Shown piece after piece: positions 23,540-33,164 of a stretch of 41,685 bases of DNA. Each line of letters starts with the position of its first letter. Position 1 is the stretch's first letter. The position numbers were made by a program, and so were the translations under genes. The stretch is from Massilibacteroides sp. (lineage in GTDB: Bacteria > Bacteroidota > Bacteroidia > Bacteroidales > Tannerellaceae). Location: NCBI GenBank assembly GCA_028708075.1, contig JAQVZS010000008.1:52019-93703 (forward strand), given 5' to 3'. The notes under the pieces were generated by a model, which saw only the letters and a list, made by a program, of their open reading frames with translations, was not told the DNA's origin and searched no databases.

Positions 23540-24871
23540 ATGTTTAAACGAAGATTAATCAACCTGGAATTCTTAATCTTTTTATTGCTGCTTCCTTATC
23601 CTGTGTTCGCGCAATATTCGGTTGGTGGAGGGGGAAAAACGCCATTGTTGGCGGAACGGAATAGTGCGAACGATATTGATGTGTATCTGGTATATGGCAC
23701 GAATGGAGTGGAAGTTAGTTATACATCTTCATCGGCTTCTCATCAGTGGTTTCGTTACCGGACAAAAGCATCGGATTCCGAACCGGTAACGGCACAACAA
23801 AACGGCACGACTTCCGTCGTACAAAACGTGGAGGAAGGGTATGGCTATTTTGTGAAAGAATCTACAGGATTTACGAAATATATATGGATCATTGATTACA
23901 GTAAATACAAACCAGAATTAAATGCCCTTTCTGTCGCGGAAAACGAACGTCGCTGCGACGGCGTGACTCTGGAAGGAAGCGGGCAGATCGTTCCGTTGTA
24001 TTATCATATCCCATCTGGAACTCAAATTGAATTGGTTCGTAAATTCGAACTCAAATATAACACGTTGGAATGGGTGGAAAATGACCGTACATTTAGAACG
24101 GTTTATGCTACGGATACGATTTCCGGTAATCCGTTCGGACGTTATTTCCCACTTTCTCTTTACGCAGACACAGAGTTTGAGTTGACCGGCGATTTATTTG
24201 CGCGATATTTTAATGAAGAAAAAACGGTAATTTCAGATCTGTTTACGGCGGTAGCTCTACAGATCAGCGCCGATACGACAATGGTTTCTAGTGACAGTGG
24301 TTTCACTCAAGAATCAGATAACGGGGCTTTTTCGGCACCATTGGAAGTGCATTTTACGGCCTATGCAAACGAACCGGTAGCCAACAGCTTCGTCTGGAAA
24401 ATATACTTGATAGAAGATTCGACTCAATTTATGCTGAATTATAGAGGATCAGAATTGGATTATATATTCGAAAGAGAAGGGAAATACAGAGTAGAGCTGA
24501 CGGTTTTAGATAGAACAGGAACTTGCGAAGATCAATCAGTTAGCTACGACGTGGAAATCAGCGATTTTTACTGGGATGCGCCGAACGCCTTTTCGCCTGG
24601 CTCTTCTTCCGGGATTAATGACGAATTTAAAATTGTTTACCGCTCCATCGTTTCGTTTAAGGGATGGATTTTTAACCGTTGGGGAAATGAAATTTTCCAC
24701 TGGACGAATCCGGAATTGGGATGGGATGGGAAAAAGGGTGGTAAGTATGTTGCCCCGGGAGTGTATTTTTATGTGTTGGAAGCAAAAGGGTCGGATGGAA
24801 AGACTCATAAAAAAACGGGGAGTATAAATATTCTTCGTTCAAAAACGAATAGAGATGAAGTGGTTGAGTAA
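23540..24871 (+). CDS. Exported protein with gliding-motility/T9SS type B C-terminal sorting domain
   Basis: Signal peptide (FLIFLLLLPYPVFAQ). The last 90 residues have the type B C-terminal domain pattern: APNAFSPGSSSGINDEFKI, then FKGWIFNRWGNEIFHWTNP, WDGKKGGKYVAPGVYFYVLEA and a closing KKTGSINIL. This domain sends proteins through the type IX secretion system. Before it, about residues 255-335 look PKD-like (APLEVHFTAYANEP, GKYRVELTVLD). The N-terminal half is unrecognised. The stop overlaps the start of the lytic transglycosylase by 17 bases, so the pair forms an operon. The substrate or binding role is unknown. Confidence 0.85.
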   Translation: MFKRRLINLEFLIFLLLLPYPVFAQYSVGGGGKTPLLAERNSANDIDVYLVYGTNGVEVSYTSSSASHQWFRYRTKASDSEPVTAQQNGTTSVVQNVEEGYGYFVKESTGFTKYIWIIDYSKYKPELNALSVAENERRCDGVTLEGSGQIVPLYYHIPSGTQIELVRKFELKYNTLEWVENDRTFRTVYATDTISGNPFGRYFPLSLYADTEFELTGDLFARYFNEEKTVISDLFTAVALQISADTTMVSSDSGFTQESDNGAFSAPLEVHFTAYANEPVANSFVWKIYLIEDSTQFMLNYRGSELDYIFEREGKYRVELTVLDRTGTCEDQSVSYDVEISDFYWDAPNAFSPGSSSGINDEFKIVYRSIVSFKGWIFNRWGNEIFHWTNPELGWDGKKGGKYVAPGVYFYVLEAKGSDGKTHKKTGSINILRSKTNRDEVVE

Positions 24872-25844
24872 AGAAAAAATAAGTTATCTGGCCGGGGCTT
24901 TTGTTTGTCTTTCGGCGTGTATTTCGCTCGGATCGGATAATTCGTGTAAAGTGGTGGATGAGCAACGAGTCGTTGCAGAAGACAAAGGTCGGCAGACAAT
25001 AACTCTAAATCCGGAGATTCCTTCTTCGATTTTGTTCTGCGGAGAAAAAATTGATTTGACACGCTATAATATGCATGAAAGTTTCGATCGGGAAATCACA
25101 AGTTTTACGTATTTTCATTCCACAACATTATTGTTAATCAAGCGTGCGAACCGCTATTTCCCGATCATTGAACCAATACTTAAAAAGAATGGCATTCCGG
25201 ATGATTTCAAATACTTGGCGGTAATTGAAAGCCATCTCGATCCGCAGGCTGTTTCGTCAGTTCATGCGGTAGGAATGTGGCAATTGATGGAAGGAACAGC
25301 AAAGGATGAGGGATTAATCATACAAACAACAATAGATGAACGTCGGCATGTACAAAAATCGACAGAGGCTGCTTGTAATTATTTAAAGAAATCATATCAA
25401 AAATACGGAAACTGGATAGATGTTGCCGCGTCGTATAATGCTGGTATGGCACGAATTTCGGGAGAAATGCAAAAACAGAATTCTGATAGTGTATTTGATT
25501 TGTGGTTAGTTGAAGAAACCTCCCGTTATGTGTTTCGCATGATGGCGATCAAACAGATTTTCGAGCATCCGTCAAAATATGGTTTTGTTTTAAAGGCAAG
25601 GGATTTATATAGGCCGATCCGGGTTCGTTCGGTGAAAGTTTCCATGGATATACCCGATTTAGCTGATTTTGCGAAAGAACAAGGTGTTACATATGCGGAT
25701 TTGAAGCGTTTCAACACTTGGTTGCGGGATCGGAAATTAGTAACCGGCGGGCGAACATATTATTTGGATATCCCTGAAAAAGAGGACTTGTTTTACAAAG
25801 CACCGAATACTGTAGTGCACGATCCCCGATGGGTAACAAAATAA
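24855..25844 (+). CDS. MltD-like membrane-bound lytic transglycosylase
   Basis: The lipobox LSAC (Cys22) is excellent, so the protein is a lipoprotein. The transglycosylase domain (about 95-240) shows YLAVIESHLDPQA with catalytic E125, AVGMWQLMEGTA, and VAASYNAGMARI, the three family motifs. It cleaves the MurNAc-GlcNAc bond of peptidoglycan with 1,6-anhydro formation. The C-terminal 70 residues (DIPDLADFAKEQGVTYADLKRFN and following) resemble a divergent LysM-like module. The gene overlaps the preceding type B cargo gene, and with the nearby LysM and PorT-like genes this is a cell-envelope cluster. Start chosen at the ATG that gives the lipobox spacing. Confidence 0.92.
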   Translation: MKWLSKEKISYLAGAFVCLSACISLGSDNSCKVVDEQRVVAEDKGRQTITLNPEIPSSILFCGEKIDLTRYNMHESFDREITSFTYFHSTTLLLIKRANRYFPIIEPILKKNGIPDDFKYLAVIESHLDPQAVSSVHAVGMWQLMEGTAKDEGLIIQTTIDERRHVQKSTEAACNYLKKSYQKYGNWIDVAASYNAGMARISGEMQKQNSDSVFDLWLVEETSRYVFRMMAIKQIFEHPSKYGFVLKARDLYRPIRVRSVKVSMDIPDLADFAKEQGVTYADLKRFNTWLRDRKLVTGGRTYYLDIPEKEDLFYKAPNTVVHDPRWVTK

Positions 25845-25863
25845 GATAGATGATTGGATAACA

Positions 25864-28707
25864 ATGAATGATAATGGATTTTTAGAAGAGGGCTTGATAT
25901 CTGTTTTGGGCGCTCGTGTTCACAATTTAAAAAACATTGATGTTGATATTCCGCGTAATAAACTTTCCGTCATCACGGGAATGAGTGGAAGTGGAAAATC
26001 TTCTTTGGCTTTTGATACGATCTTTGCAGAGGGTCAACGTCGTTATATCGAAACGTTTTCTGCTTATGCCCGGAATTTTCTGGGGAATATCGAACGCCCC
26101 GATGTCGACAAAATCACCGGTCTCAGCCCGGTGATTTCCATCGAACAAAAGACGACGAATCGGAACCCTCGTTCGACGGTTGGAACAACAACGGAAATTT
26201 ACGATTTCCTGCGTTTGCTGTATGCAAGGGCAGGGGAGGCTTATTCGTATTTGAGTGGCGAGAAGATGGTGAAATACACCGAAGAACAGATCCTGAATTT
26301 GATTCTCGAGCATTATAACGGACGGAAGACGTATATTCTGGCACCTTTGGTAAGAAACCGAAAAGGGCATTACAAGGAACTGTTTGAACAGATTCGTAAA
26401 AAAGGTTTTTTGAATGTGAGGGTCGATGGCGAGTTACGCGAGATTCTGCACGGCATGCGCTTGGATCGCTATAAGATGCACAGTGTCGAAGTGGTTATCG
26501 ACAAGATGATTGTTTCTCCTGCTGATGAAAAACGATTAAAGGAGAGTGTGCAGTTGGCAATGAAACAGGGAGATGGCCTGATCTTGATTTTAGATGTGGA
26601 AAAGAACGAGGTAAGGCATTACAGCAAGCGGTTGATGTGTCCGGTAACCGGACTTTCGTACAGCGAGCCGGCGCCACATAACTTCTCATTTAACTCTCCC
26701 CATGGGGCTTGCCCGAAATGTAAAGGGTTGGGTGTCGTCAACCTGCTCGATATGGAAAAGATCGTTCCGGATCCTTCTTTGAGCATTTATAACGGTGGAA
26801 TTGTTGCGTTGGGTAAATATAAGAATTCGTTGATCTTCTGGCAAATAGAAGCGATATGCGAGAAATATGGTGTGACTGTAAAAACACCGATTAAGGATGT
26901 TCCGGAGGATGCCATCGACGAGATCATGAATGGAACAGACGAGCGGCTTCAAATCAAGAACGAATCATTGGGTAATTCGAATTATTTCATTACGTATGAA
27001 GGGGTTGCCAAATATATTCTGATGCAGCAGGAGAGCGAGGCTTCTGCGTCAGCGCAAAAATGGGCAGGTCAATTTATCATAGAGACGGTTTGTCCGGAGT
27101 GTAACGGAGATCGATTAAACAAAGAGGCTTTAAACTATAGAATCGACGGAAAAAACATCGCCGATTTGTCCAAAATAGATGTGTCCGAACTATATGAGTG
27201 GCTGGACGGTTTGGAAGATCGCCTGAATGAAAAGCAAAGGCAAATTGCGACCGAAATATTGAAGGAAATCCGCTCTCGTTTGCAATTTTTATTGAATGTG
27301 GGCTTGGATTATCTGTCGTTGAACCGTGCTTCGGCTTCTTTGTCGGGCGGAGAGAGTCAGCGGATTCGGCTGGCAACGCAGATTGGGAGTCAGTTGGTGA
27401 ATGTTTTATATATTTTGGATGAACCGAGCATCGGGCTTCACCAGCGGGATAATTTACGGTTGATCAATTCATTAAAGGAGCTTCGCGATACAGGGAATTC
27501 TGTCATTGTTGTCGAACATGACAAGGATATGATGTTGAATGCCGACTATGTGGTCGACCTGGGGCCGAAAGCGGGACGTCTCGGCGGTGAAGTTGTGTTT
27601 GAAGGTACGCCACAAGAAATGTTGAAATCGGAAACGCTGACTTCTGATTATTTGAACGGAAAACAGAAGATTAAAATACCGGTTGTTCGCCGGAAAGGAA
27701 ATGGTTCTTTTATTACGCTGGAGGGAGCCATGGGGAATAACCTGAAAAATGTTACCGTCAAGTTCCCGCTTGGGACGTTGATTTGTGTCACGGGTGTGTC
27801 GGGCAGCGGAAAATCAACCTTGATCAATCAAACTTTGCAGCCGATCGTCAGCAAACAGTTTTATCATTCGTTGACGGAGCCTTTACCTTATTCAACGATT
27901 AAAGGTGTTGAAAATATCGACAAGATCGTAAATGTTGATCAATCGCCGATCGGACGGTCTCCACGTAGTAATCCGGCGACTTACACGGGTGTGTTTTCGG
28001 ATATTCGTAACTTGTTCGTTGAGCTTCCGGAATCGAAAATGCGGGGTTACAAGCCGGGACGTTTTTCGTTCAATGTTTCCGGTGGACGTTGTGAAACATG
28101 TAAAGGTAACGGGTACAAAACGATCGAAATGAATTTTCTACCGGATGTATTGGTCCCTTGTGAAGATTGCCTCGGCAAACGGTATAACCGGGAAACACTG
28201 GAGGTTCGTTTTCGCGGGAAATCGATTGCCGATGTACTGGATATGACGATTAATATGGCGGTGGAGTTTTTTGAAAACATCCCTTCAATTCTGTCGAAAG
28301 TAAAAGTATTGCAGGACGTTGGGTTGGGTTACATTAAACTGGGGCAACCTTCAACTACGCTTTCCGGTGGTGAAAGTCAACGTGTCAAGTTGGCCACGGA
28401 ATTGGCTAAACGTGATACGGGCAAAACGTTATATATCCTTGACGAACCGACCACTGGTCTTCATTTCGAAGATATTCGCGTTTTATTGAGCGTTTTGGAC
28501 AAGCTGGTTGAAAAAGGGAATACAATCATTGTCATTGAGCATAATTTAGATGTAATAAAATGTGCGGATTATCTGATTGACATCGGTCCTGATGGCGGAC
28601 GAAAGGGTGGAGAAATCCTTTTTGAGGGAACGCCTGAGGCGTTGATTCGTTCGAAAGTAAACAGTTTTACTCGCCCTTTTCTGGAAGAGGAACTGAAAAA
28701 TAAGTAA
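25864..28707 (+). CDS. uvrA: Excinuclease ABC subunit A
   Basis: UvrA is the DNA-damage-recognition ATPase of nucleotide excision repair. Both ABC modules are complete: Walker [10 protein letters not shown] and GVSGSGKST, signatures [12 protein letters not shown] and [12 protein letters not shown], and Walker [11 protein letters not shown] and [10 protein letters not shown]. The UvrB-binding and insertion regions are present, so this is a full-length form (947 aa). The zinc site near residues 259-286 is incomplete: C259-P-V-T262, where the second Cys should be, then C283-P-K-C286. The other zinc module (CETC...CEDC) is intact. The gene lies 19 bases after the transglycosylase gene. Confidence 0.96.
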   Translation: MNDNGFLEEGLISVLGARVHNLKNIDVDIPRNKLSVITGMSGSGKSSLAFDTIFAEGQRRYIETFSAYARNFLGNIERPDVDKITGLSPVISIEQKTTNRNPRSTVGTTTEIYDFLRLLYARAGEAYSYLSGEKMVKYTEEQILNLILEHYNGRKTYILAPLVRNRKGHYKELFEQIRKKGFLNVRVDGELREILHGMRLDRYKMHSVEVVIDKMIVSPADEKRLKESVQLAMKQGDGLILILDVEKNEVRHYSKRLMCPVTGLSYSEPAPHNFSFNSPHGACPKCKGLGVVNLLDMEKIVPDPSLSIYNGGIVALGKYKNSLIFWQIEAICEKYGVTVKTPIKDVPEDAIDEIMNGTDERLQIKNESLGNSNYFITYEGVAKYILMQQESEASASAQKWAGQFIIETVCPECNGDRLNKEALNYRIDGKNIADLSKIDVSELYEWLDGLEDRLNEKQRQIATEILKEIRSRLQFLLNVGLDYLSLNRASASLSGGESQRIRLATQIGSQLVNVLYILDEPSIGLHQRDNLRLINSLKELRDTGNSVIVVEHDKDMMLNADYVVDLGPKAGRLGGEVVFEGTPQEMLKSETLTSDYLNGKQKIKIPVVRRKGNGSFITLEGAMGNNLKNVTVKFPLGTLICVTGVSGSGKSTLINQTLQPIVSKQFYHSLTEPLPYSTIKGVENIDKIVNVDQSPIGRSPRSNPATYTGVFSDIRNLFVELPESKMRGYKPGRFSFNVSGGRCETCKGNGYKTIEMNFLPDVLVPCEDCLGKRYNRETLEVRFRGKSIADVLDMTINMAVEFFENIPSILSKVKVLQDVGLGYIKLGQPSTTLSGGESQRVKLATELAKRDTGKTLYILDEPTTGLHFEDIRVLLSVLDKLVEKGNTIIVIEHNLDVIKCADYLIDIGPDGGRKGGEILFEGTPEALIRSKVNSFTRPFLEEELKNK

Positions 28708-28728
28708 TCATATAAGCGACAATAATTG

Positions 28729-29331
28729 ATGACGGAAGACTCTTATAGAACCATCAAACAAGTATCGGAAGGGTATTATACTGAAAAAAGAAGCCGTTTT
28801 ATTTCTTACGCGATACCGGTTCGTACGCCGGAAGATGTAAAGGAGGAACTGGAAAAATACAAAAAACAATATTACGATGCCCGTCATGTTTGTTGGGCAT
28901 ATATGCTGGGGCATAAAAGAGAAAATTTTCGGGCAAATGATGATGGAGAGCCGTCTTCAACTGCCGGCAAACCGATTTTAGGACAAATCAATTCGTTCGA
29001 ATTAACGGATGTCTTAGTCGTCGTGATCCGTTATTTCGGAGGAATTGAACTGGGTACCGGAGGATTGATTGTCGCTTATCGTACAGCAGCGGCAGAGGCC
29101 ATTACTCATGCTACGATTGAAGAACGGACGGTTAACGAAGAAATTACTGTTTGTTTTGAATATCCTTTTCTGAACAGCATCATGCGCATTGTAAAGGAAG
29201 ACGGACCGGAAATTATTTCGCAAAAATTTCAGATGGATTGCGAAATGACTTTGCGCATCCGTAAGGGAAATGCGGAAAAGCTGAAATTAAGATTGGAGCA
29301 GGTGGAAACGGCTTATCTCAAAAAGGATTGA
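28729..29331 (+). CDS. yigZ: YigZ/IMPACT-family protein
   Basis: The N-terminal IMPACT domain is clear: EKRSRFISYAIPV, HVCWAYMLG, NDDGEPSSTAGKPIL and VVVIRYFGGIELGTGGLIVAYRTAA, the family's core. A ferredoxin-like UPF0029 C-terminal domain follows (about 135-200). Bacterial members have been linked to ribosome-related quality control, but no precise reaction is settled. The ATG at 28729 is preferred over the TTG three bases earlier. It follows uvrA by about 20 bases and ends two bases before the convergent msrC gene. Confidence 0.92.
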   Translation: MTEDSYRTIKQVSEGYYTEKRSRFISYAIPVRTPEDVKEELEKYKKQYYDARHVCWAYMLGHKRENFRANDDGEPSSTAGKPILGQINSFELTDVLVVVIRYFGGIELGTGGLIVAYRTAAAEAITHATIEERTVNEEITVCFEYPFLNSIMRIVKEDGPEIISQKFQMDCEMTLRIRKGNAEKLKLRLEQVETAYLKKD

Positions 29332-29332
29332 T

Positions 29333-29803
29333 TTATTTTAGCAATTTCGCAATCTGTTCGAGGTACGAAACTTCTTCAGCACAAAAATCATTTAATCGAT
29401 CGCTGTCGATATCCAAAACGGCAAATACTTCTTCACCACAAAAGAGAGGGACGACAACTTCCGATTTAGACGCGGAGTTGCAGGAGATATGTCCCGGGAA
29501 TTGATCGACATCCGGAACAGACATAGTCGTCTTTTTTAACCAAGCCGTACCACAAACTCCTTTCCCCTTTCGAATGCGTGTGCAGGCAATCGGTCCCTGA
29601 AATGGCCCTAATACCAGTTCGTCATCATGTACAAGATAAAAACCAACCCAAAAATACTCAAAAGTCTGTTTCAATGCCGCCGCGACATTGGCCATATTCG
29701 CGATCCGGTCAGGCTCATTTTCAATTAGTGCCACGATTTGCGGGATTAAAACTTCGTATTTTTCTAACTTGCTGCCCGTCTTTACAATTAAATCTTCTGC
29801 CAT
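29333..29803 (-). CDS. msrC: Free methionine-(R)-sulfoxide reductase (GAF type)
   Basis: A single GAF domain of 156 residues with the three catalytic cysteines of fRMsr: C74 (ACTRI), C84 (GVCG) and C108 (ISCNS). The 10- and 24-residue spacings equal those of the E. coli enzyme as I recall it (84, 94, 118). FWVGFYL, LGPFQGP and KSEVVVPL are family motifs. The enzyme repairs free Met-R-sulfoxide in the cytoplasm with thioredoxin as reductant. It is convergent with the YigZ-type gene and divergent from the cytidylate-kinase-like gene. Confidence 0.93.
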   Translation of the reverse strand: MAEDLIVKTGSKLEKYEVLIPQIVALIENEPDRIANMANVAAALKQTFEYFWVGFYLVHDDELVLGPFQGPIACTRIRKGKGVCGTAWLKKTTMSVPDVDQFPGHISCNSASKSEVVVPLFCGEEVFAVLDIDSDRLNDFCAEEVSYLEQIAKLLK

Positions 29804-29885
29804 CTTCTTTTTTTGTCAAAATAGGTGCGTGAAGATAAATAATTATATTGTATTTTTAGCTACAAAAATACATAATCCGAAAGCC

Positions 29886-30524
29886 ATGAAACCTAAAATC
29901 AGAATTACAATCGGCCGGCAATTTGGTAGTGGGGGATACGATATCGGGTATAAACTGTCTGAAATATTGAATATTGCATTCTATGATAAGGAATTGTTGG
30001 TACTTGCAGCCAAAGAAAGTGGTCTGAACAAATCTTTCTTTGAAGAAGCTGATGAACGTTCCACACACGGACTTTCCTATGCTTTCTCTGTGGGATTACC
30101 TTATATGGGGATGTTTACGCCTTATACGGATATCTTATCGAACGATGGGTTGTTCAAACTGCAAAGTGATACTATCCGGAGTTTAGCGGGTAAGCAAGCT
30201 TGTGTAATTATGGGACGATGTGCCGATTATATATTGCGGGACGACCCGAATTGTATAAGCATGTTTATTCACAGTCCGCAAGAAATACGCTTACCACGTA
30301 TTATGGAAAAATACAAACTGTCAAAAGAACAGGCAATGGAATTGATGATAAAAAAGGATAAGGAAAGAGCGGCTTATTATAATTATTACACAAATAAGAA
30401 GTGGGGAGATGCTGCTTCTTACGACTTGTCCATCGATGCATCTATACTGGGTGTAGAAGGAACGGTTTTATACATTAAACATCTGTTGGATATGAAATAT
30501 CCGGAGAAACTGTACCCTCGATAG
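29886..30524 (+). CDS. Cytidylate-kinase-like P-loop protein
   Basis: The ATG at 29886 gives 212 residues starting KPKIRITIGRQFGSGG; the longer upstream frame has no believable start and overlaps msrC. The P-loop is GRQFGSGGYDIG, followed by FYDKELL, IMGRCADYIL and the arginine-rich lid region ERAAYYNYYTNKKWGD. These are marks of the cytidylate-kinase-like (AAK-type) family found widely in anaerobes. It may phosphorylate a nucleotide or another small molecule; the substrate is not known for this subgroup. A weak hairpin follows at 30546-30565. Confidence 0.85.
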   Translation: MKPKIRITIGRQFGSGGYDIGYKLSEILNIAFYDKELLVLAAKESGLNKSFFEEADERSTHGLSYAFSVGLPYMGMFTPYTDILSNDGLFKLQSDTIRSLAGKQACVIMGRCADYILRDDPNCISMFIHSPQEIRLPRIMEKYKLSKEQAMELMIKKDKERAAYYNYYTNKKWGDAASYDLSIDASILGVEGTVLYIKHLLDMKYPEKLYPR

Positions 30525-30545
30525 GTGTCAAATAACTCTATTGAA

Positions 30546-30565
30546 GGCTTTTCCGCTCAAAAGCC
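30546..30565 (+). terminator. Weak hairpin after cytidylate-kinase-like gene
   Basis: Arms ggctttt (30546-30552) and aaaagcc (30559-30565) around a six-base loop, 22 bases after the stop codon and without a good T-run. It marks the boundary between the core block and the AT-rich accessory patch. Confidence 0.45.
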
Positions 30566-30604
30566 ACAGAGAAGTCAAGTTCCTGATATTTCCTGTTTTC
30601 ATTT

Positions 30605-31510
30605 CTATTTCTTATTAATTGTTGTACTCATAGTAATACCGATAAGAACAATAATACCTCCATATATGTAGTAACTATATAAGTTTTCATGTAAAATAAA
30701 TATGCCCGCAAATACTCCTATGATCGGACTTAAATTATTGAAAGCACCAACGAGACTTACTGGCAAATGTCTTAAACTGTAATTCGTAAATAGGGAGGTC
30801 ATAAGTGTAGACAATATCCCTAGAAAAAGTATTATATAAATATAGTTTAGATCACTAAACCGTTGAAAATATGAGACTAGCGTGTTTCCTGAAACAATGT
30901 AAATACAAAGATTAATTATATTCGTTATAAGTGCCCCATATAGCAATATATAATATGTTGTAGTTATAACGGAAACTTCTTGCACAATCTTTTTTAGAAA
31001 TACGAAATAAAATGCGATAAATAGAAGAGAGCAAAAAATAAAGAAGTATCCCCAATAGTCAGGAGTAATATTATTCGACGATTGTAACGCAATATAAAGG
31101 ACTCCTCCAACGGATAGAGCTACACCTATCTTTTGCGAAAAGGTTGTTTTCTCTTTGAGAATAATTGCCGAAATCAAGAGAGAAACAACTGGTAGTATAG
31201 TATAAATGAGTGAAGCCTCTGAAGCTGGAATCAAACGAATCCCCAATATCTGAAAAGAAAAGAACCCAATAGGATATAACAGCGATAGACTGATAATTCT
31301 TTTTCTCTGCTTATTACTAATTTTGTTGATTCTAATACAATGGAGCTGACGAAGAATCAATAATAAGATTGCAGCAATTGTCAGCCTATCAGATAATAAG
31401 TCCAAGGGTAAATTAGACTTTACTCCTGTTTTAATAAACACATAAGACAAGCCTATGATACTTGTGCTTAGTGTGATTGCGAGCAGTGCTTTTATTTTAT
31501 TTGAAATCAT
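30605..31510 (-). CDS. EamA/DMT-superfamily transporter
   Basis: 301 residues with about ten hydrophobic helices arranged as two EamA repeats. The first helix contains STSIIGLSYVFIKTGV and repeat motifs LIPASEASLIYTILPVVSLLISAIILKEK and LPVSLVGAFNNLSPIIGVFAGIFILHE are typical of each half's helix 3-4 region. DMT proteins export amino acids, drugs or metabolites. It lies just downstream of the Crp/Fnr gene on the same strand, so the regulator probably controls it. Base composition is clearly more AT-rich than the core genes to the left. Confidence 0.88.
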   Translation of the reverse strand: MISNKIKALLAITLSTSIIGLSYVFIKTGVKSNLPLDLLSDRLTIAAILLLILRQLHCIRINKISNKQRKRIISLSLLYPIGFFSFQILGIRLIPASEASLIYTILPVVSLLISAIILKEKTTFSQKIGVALSVGGVLYIALQSSNNITPDYWGYFFIFCSLLFIAFYFVFLKKIVQEVSVITTTYYILLYGALITNIINLCIYIVSGNTLVSYFQRFSDLNYIYIILFLGILSTLMTSLFTNYSLRHLPVSLVGAFNNLSPIIGVFAGIFILHENLYSYYIYGGIIVLIGITMSTTINKK

Positions 31511-31564
31511 AGAGCAAAATTAGCAGTAAAGAATCTTATAATTCTTTACATATGTTGATTGCTC

Positions 31565-32152
31565 CTATTTCTTATTCTTTCTTATGCGACTTAACTGCGT
31601 CGGAGTAATTCCCAAATGTGATGCGATGTGTTGAAGTGGTACGTATGTTTCTATATCAGGATTTTGTTTTAGGAATTCGAAATAACGCGTCCCTGCATTT
31701 TCCAATACAATAGATACTTCTCTTTTTTCTTTTTCAACAACCCAGTTTTTCTCCAAATAAGAGATGTAAAAAGACTTTAAATCATCTGTTTCCAAAATGA
31801 ACTGTTTAAATTTTTTGTAAGGAAGAGAGAGTAGAATACAATTTGTTATAGCTTGTAATGTAAAGTTCGATGATTTATGTTGGATTGCAGAAACAGTAGA
31901 TGTTACGAGATCACCTTGTGTAAAAATATTCTTATTATAACGATGTCCCTCTTTGTTGTCAATATAGGCTATCATATAACCAGAATAAAGAAAATACATG
32001 TGTGTACAGACAACTCCTTGATGAAGAAGAATTTCATTTTTTGTTAATTTAATCTCAGAAGAGATATCAAATAGTTTGAAAAAAGACTCATTTGATATGT
32101 TGTGATAACTGTTTATCTTTTCTCTAAATTTTCTCTCAATATCTTCTGGCAT
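31565..32152 (-). CDS. Crp/Fnr-family transcriptional regulator
   Basis: 195 residues: an N-terminal cyclic-nucleotide-binding-type beta-roll (KLTKNEILLHQGVVCTHMYFLYSGYM, about 35-65) and a short C-terminal helix-turn-helix with HIASHLGITPTQLSRIRKN at the very end. No Fnr-type Cys cluster is visible, so it does not look like an iron-sulfur oxygen sensor. It is upstream of the EamA transporter on the same strand with a 54-base gap. A minus-strand -7 box TAACTTTG (32185-32192) lies 33 bases ahead of its start. Confidence 0.86.
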   Translation of the reverse strand: MPEDIERKFREKINSYHNISNESFFKLFDISSEIKLTKNEILLHQGVVCTHMYFLYSGYMIAYIDNKEGHRYNKNIFTQGDLVTSTVSAIQHKSSNFTLQAITNCILLSLPYKKFKQFILETDDLKSFYISYLEKNWVVEKEKREVSIVLENAGTRYFEFLKQNPDIETYVPLQHIASHLGITPTQLSRIRKNKK

Positions 32153-32184
32153 AAACGTTGTCTATCTAAAAATATTTTATAACG

Positions 32185-32192
32185 CAAAGTTA
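32185..32192 (-). promoter_or_regulatory. -7 box of the Crp/Fnr gene
   Basis: CAAAGTTA on the plus strand reads TAACTTTG on the minus strand, an exact TAnnTTTG match 33 bases before the start codon. No convincing -33 element. Confidence 0.5.
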
Positions 32193-32229
32193 TTATAAAT
32201 AATTCATTGTGATTTTTCATTTTTTAAGA

Positions 32230-32350
32230 TTTGTAATATAAAAAAGTTCTATCTTTACATTCAGTAACCAAATAGTCATATTTTGAGAGTGATTCTTAGA
32301 CTTATACTGGCTTAATATTAACCTCATAAACCACAGGTTAATAATTTTTT
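32230..32350 (+). ncRNA. Possible small RNA or leader attenuator upstream of DUF1062 gene
   Basis: TTTG (32230-32233) and TATCTTTA (32250-32257) resemble a promoter, though the 16-base spacing is short. About 60 bases later, arms tattaacct (32316-32324) and aggttaata (32335-32343) form a nine-base hairpin followed by a run of T (32345-32350), a terminator layout. A transcript of roughly 85 bases could end there, or the hairpin could regulate the DUF1062 gene that starts at 32529. The rest of the 376-base gap (32153-32528) shows no gene. Confidence 0.3.
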
Positions 32351-32528
32351 CGTTCGAGTAATTCTTCCCGAACCGGTTTTTTATATCATTTTTATTATTC
32401 ACATTATTGTCCTTTAAGGTTAATAGTATCCGCTATTGTAGTCTATGGCAACCGATAAGTTTTTCATATACTGCTAATACTGTGTGGATAATAAAGAATT
32501 TCCAAAGAATATTAAGCACAATATAGAA

Positions 32529-33155
32529 ATGAAAAAAGAATATATATGGGAAATAAAGGTCAAAAACACTCCCACCATAAAAAGAAAATGTAATCATTGT
32601 AATTGCAATCGGTTTTATTGCAGTGATAAATTTAGAATGAATTCTCAAAAAAGAAACACTGATGTATGGTTAATCTATCGGTGCATCGAATGTGATAGCA
32701 CATATAACTTAACCATATTATCACGAACTAAACCCGAACAGATAAGAAAAGAATTGTTCCTTAAATTTTCCGAGAATAACGAAATCACAGCATGGGAATA
32801 TGCTTTTTCTTCTGAAATAGCAAGAAAAAACAATGTCGAGCTGGATTACAATAGTGTCGAATATGAAATATTGCATGACAATATTTCGATAGATGACATT
32901 TTGAACTATGATAATGAAATTATGACATTCAAAGTTCAAACCCCTTTTGAATTTGGGCTAAAACTATCTTCTGTTATTCGATTGTGTTTAGGGTTGTCTG
33001 CAAGTCAATTAAGCCGAGCGATTGAAACAAAAGCAATTATTATCCCCGAAGACTGCTTGATAGAAAAGCATAAGGTCAGGAATGGAGATATAGTACAGAT
33101 ATGTAAAAAGAGGCTGTTACATACACTCCAAATTATTTATTCACAAATATTATAG
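32529..33155 (+). CDS. DUF1062-family protein
   Basis: The pattern CNHCN, then FRMNSQKRNTDVWLIYRCIECDSTYNL (20-60 region), with two CxxC pairs that could hold zinc, is that of DUF1062. The C-terminal LSASQLSRAIETKAI and HKVRNGDIVQI resemble an S4-like RNA-binding fold, which would fit a nucleic-acid-binding role; this is inference. The ATG at 32529 is chosen because the family begins shortly before the first CxxC; a GTG at 32484 would add 15 residues. It is divergent from the Crp/Fnr gene and nine bases ahead of a small membrane-protein gene. Very AT-rich. Confidence 0.75.
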   Translation: MKKEYIWEIKVKNTPTIKRKCNHCNCNRFYCSDKFRMNSQKRNTDVWLIYRCIECDSTYNLTILSRTKPEQIRKELFLKFSENNEITAWEYAFSSEIARKNNVELDYNSVEYEILHDNISIDDILNYDNEIMTFKVQTPFEFGLKLSSVIRLCLGLSASQLSRAIETKAIIIPEDCLIEKHKVRNGDIVQICKKRLLHTLQIIYSQIL

Positions 33156-33164
33156 ATTTTACAT

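Noticed and set aside
25927-26370. 147-aa minus-strand frame inside uvrA
   Set aside because: Antisense to a fully conserved gene, with no recognisable motifs or start context.
29688-29885. 66-residue N-terminal extension of the cytidylate-kinase-like protein
   Set aside because: It overlaps msrC on the other strand, has no family similarity, and the ATG at 29886 lies just before the conserved P-loop.
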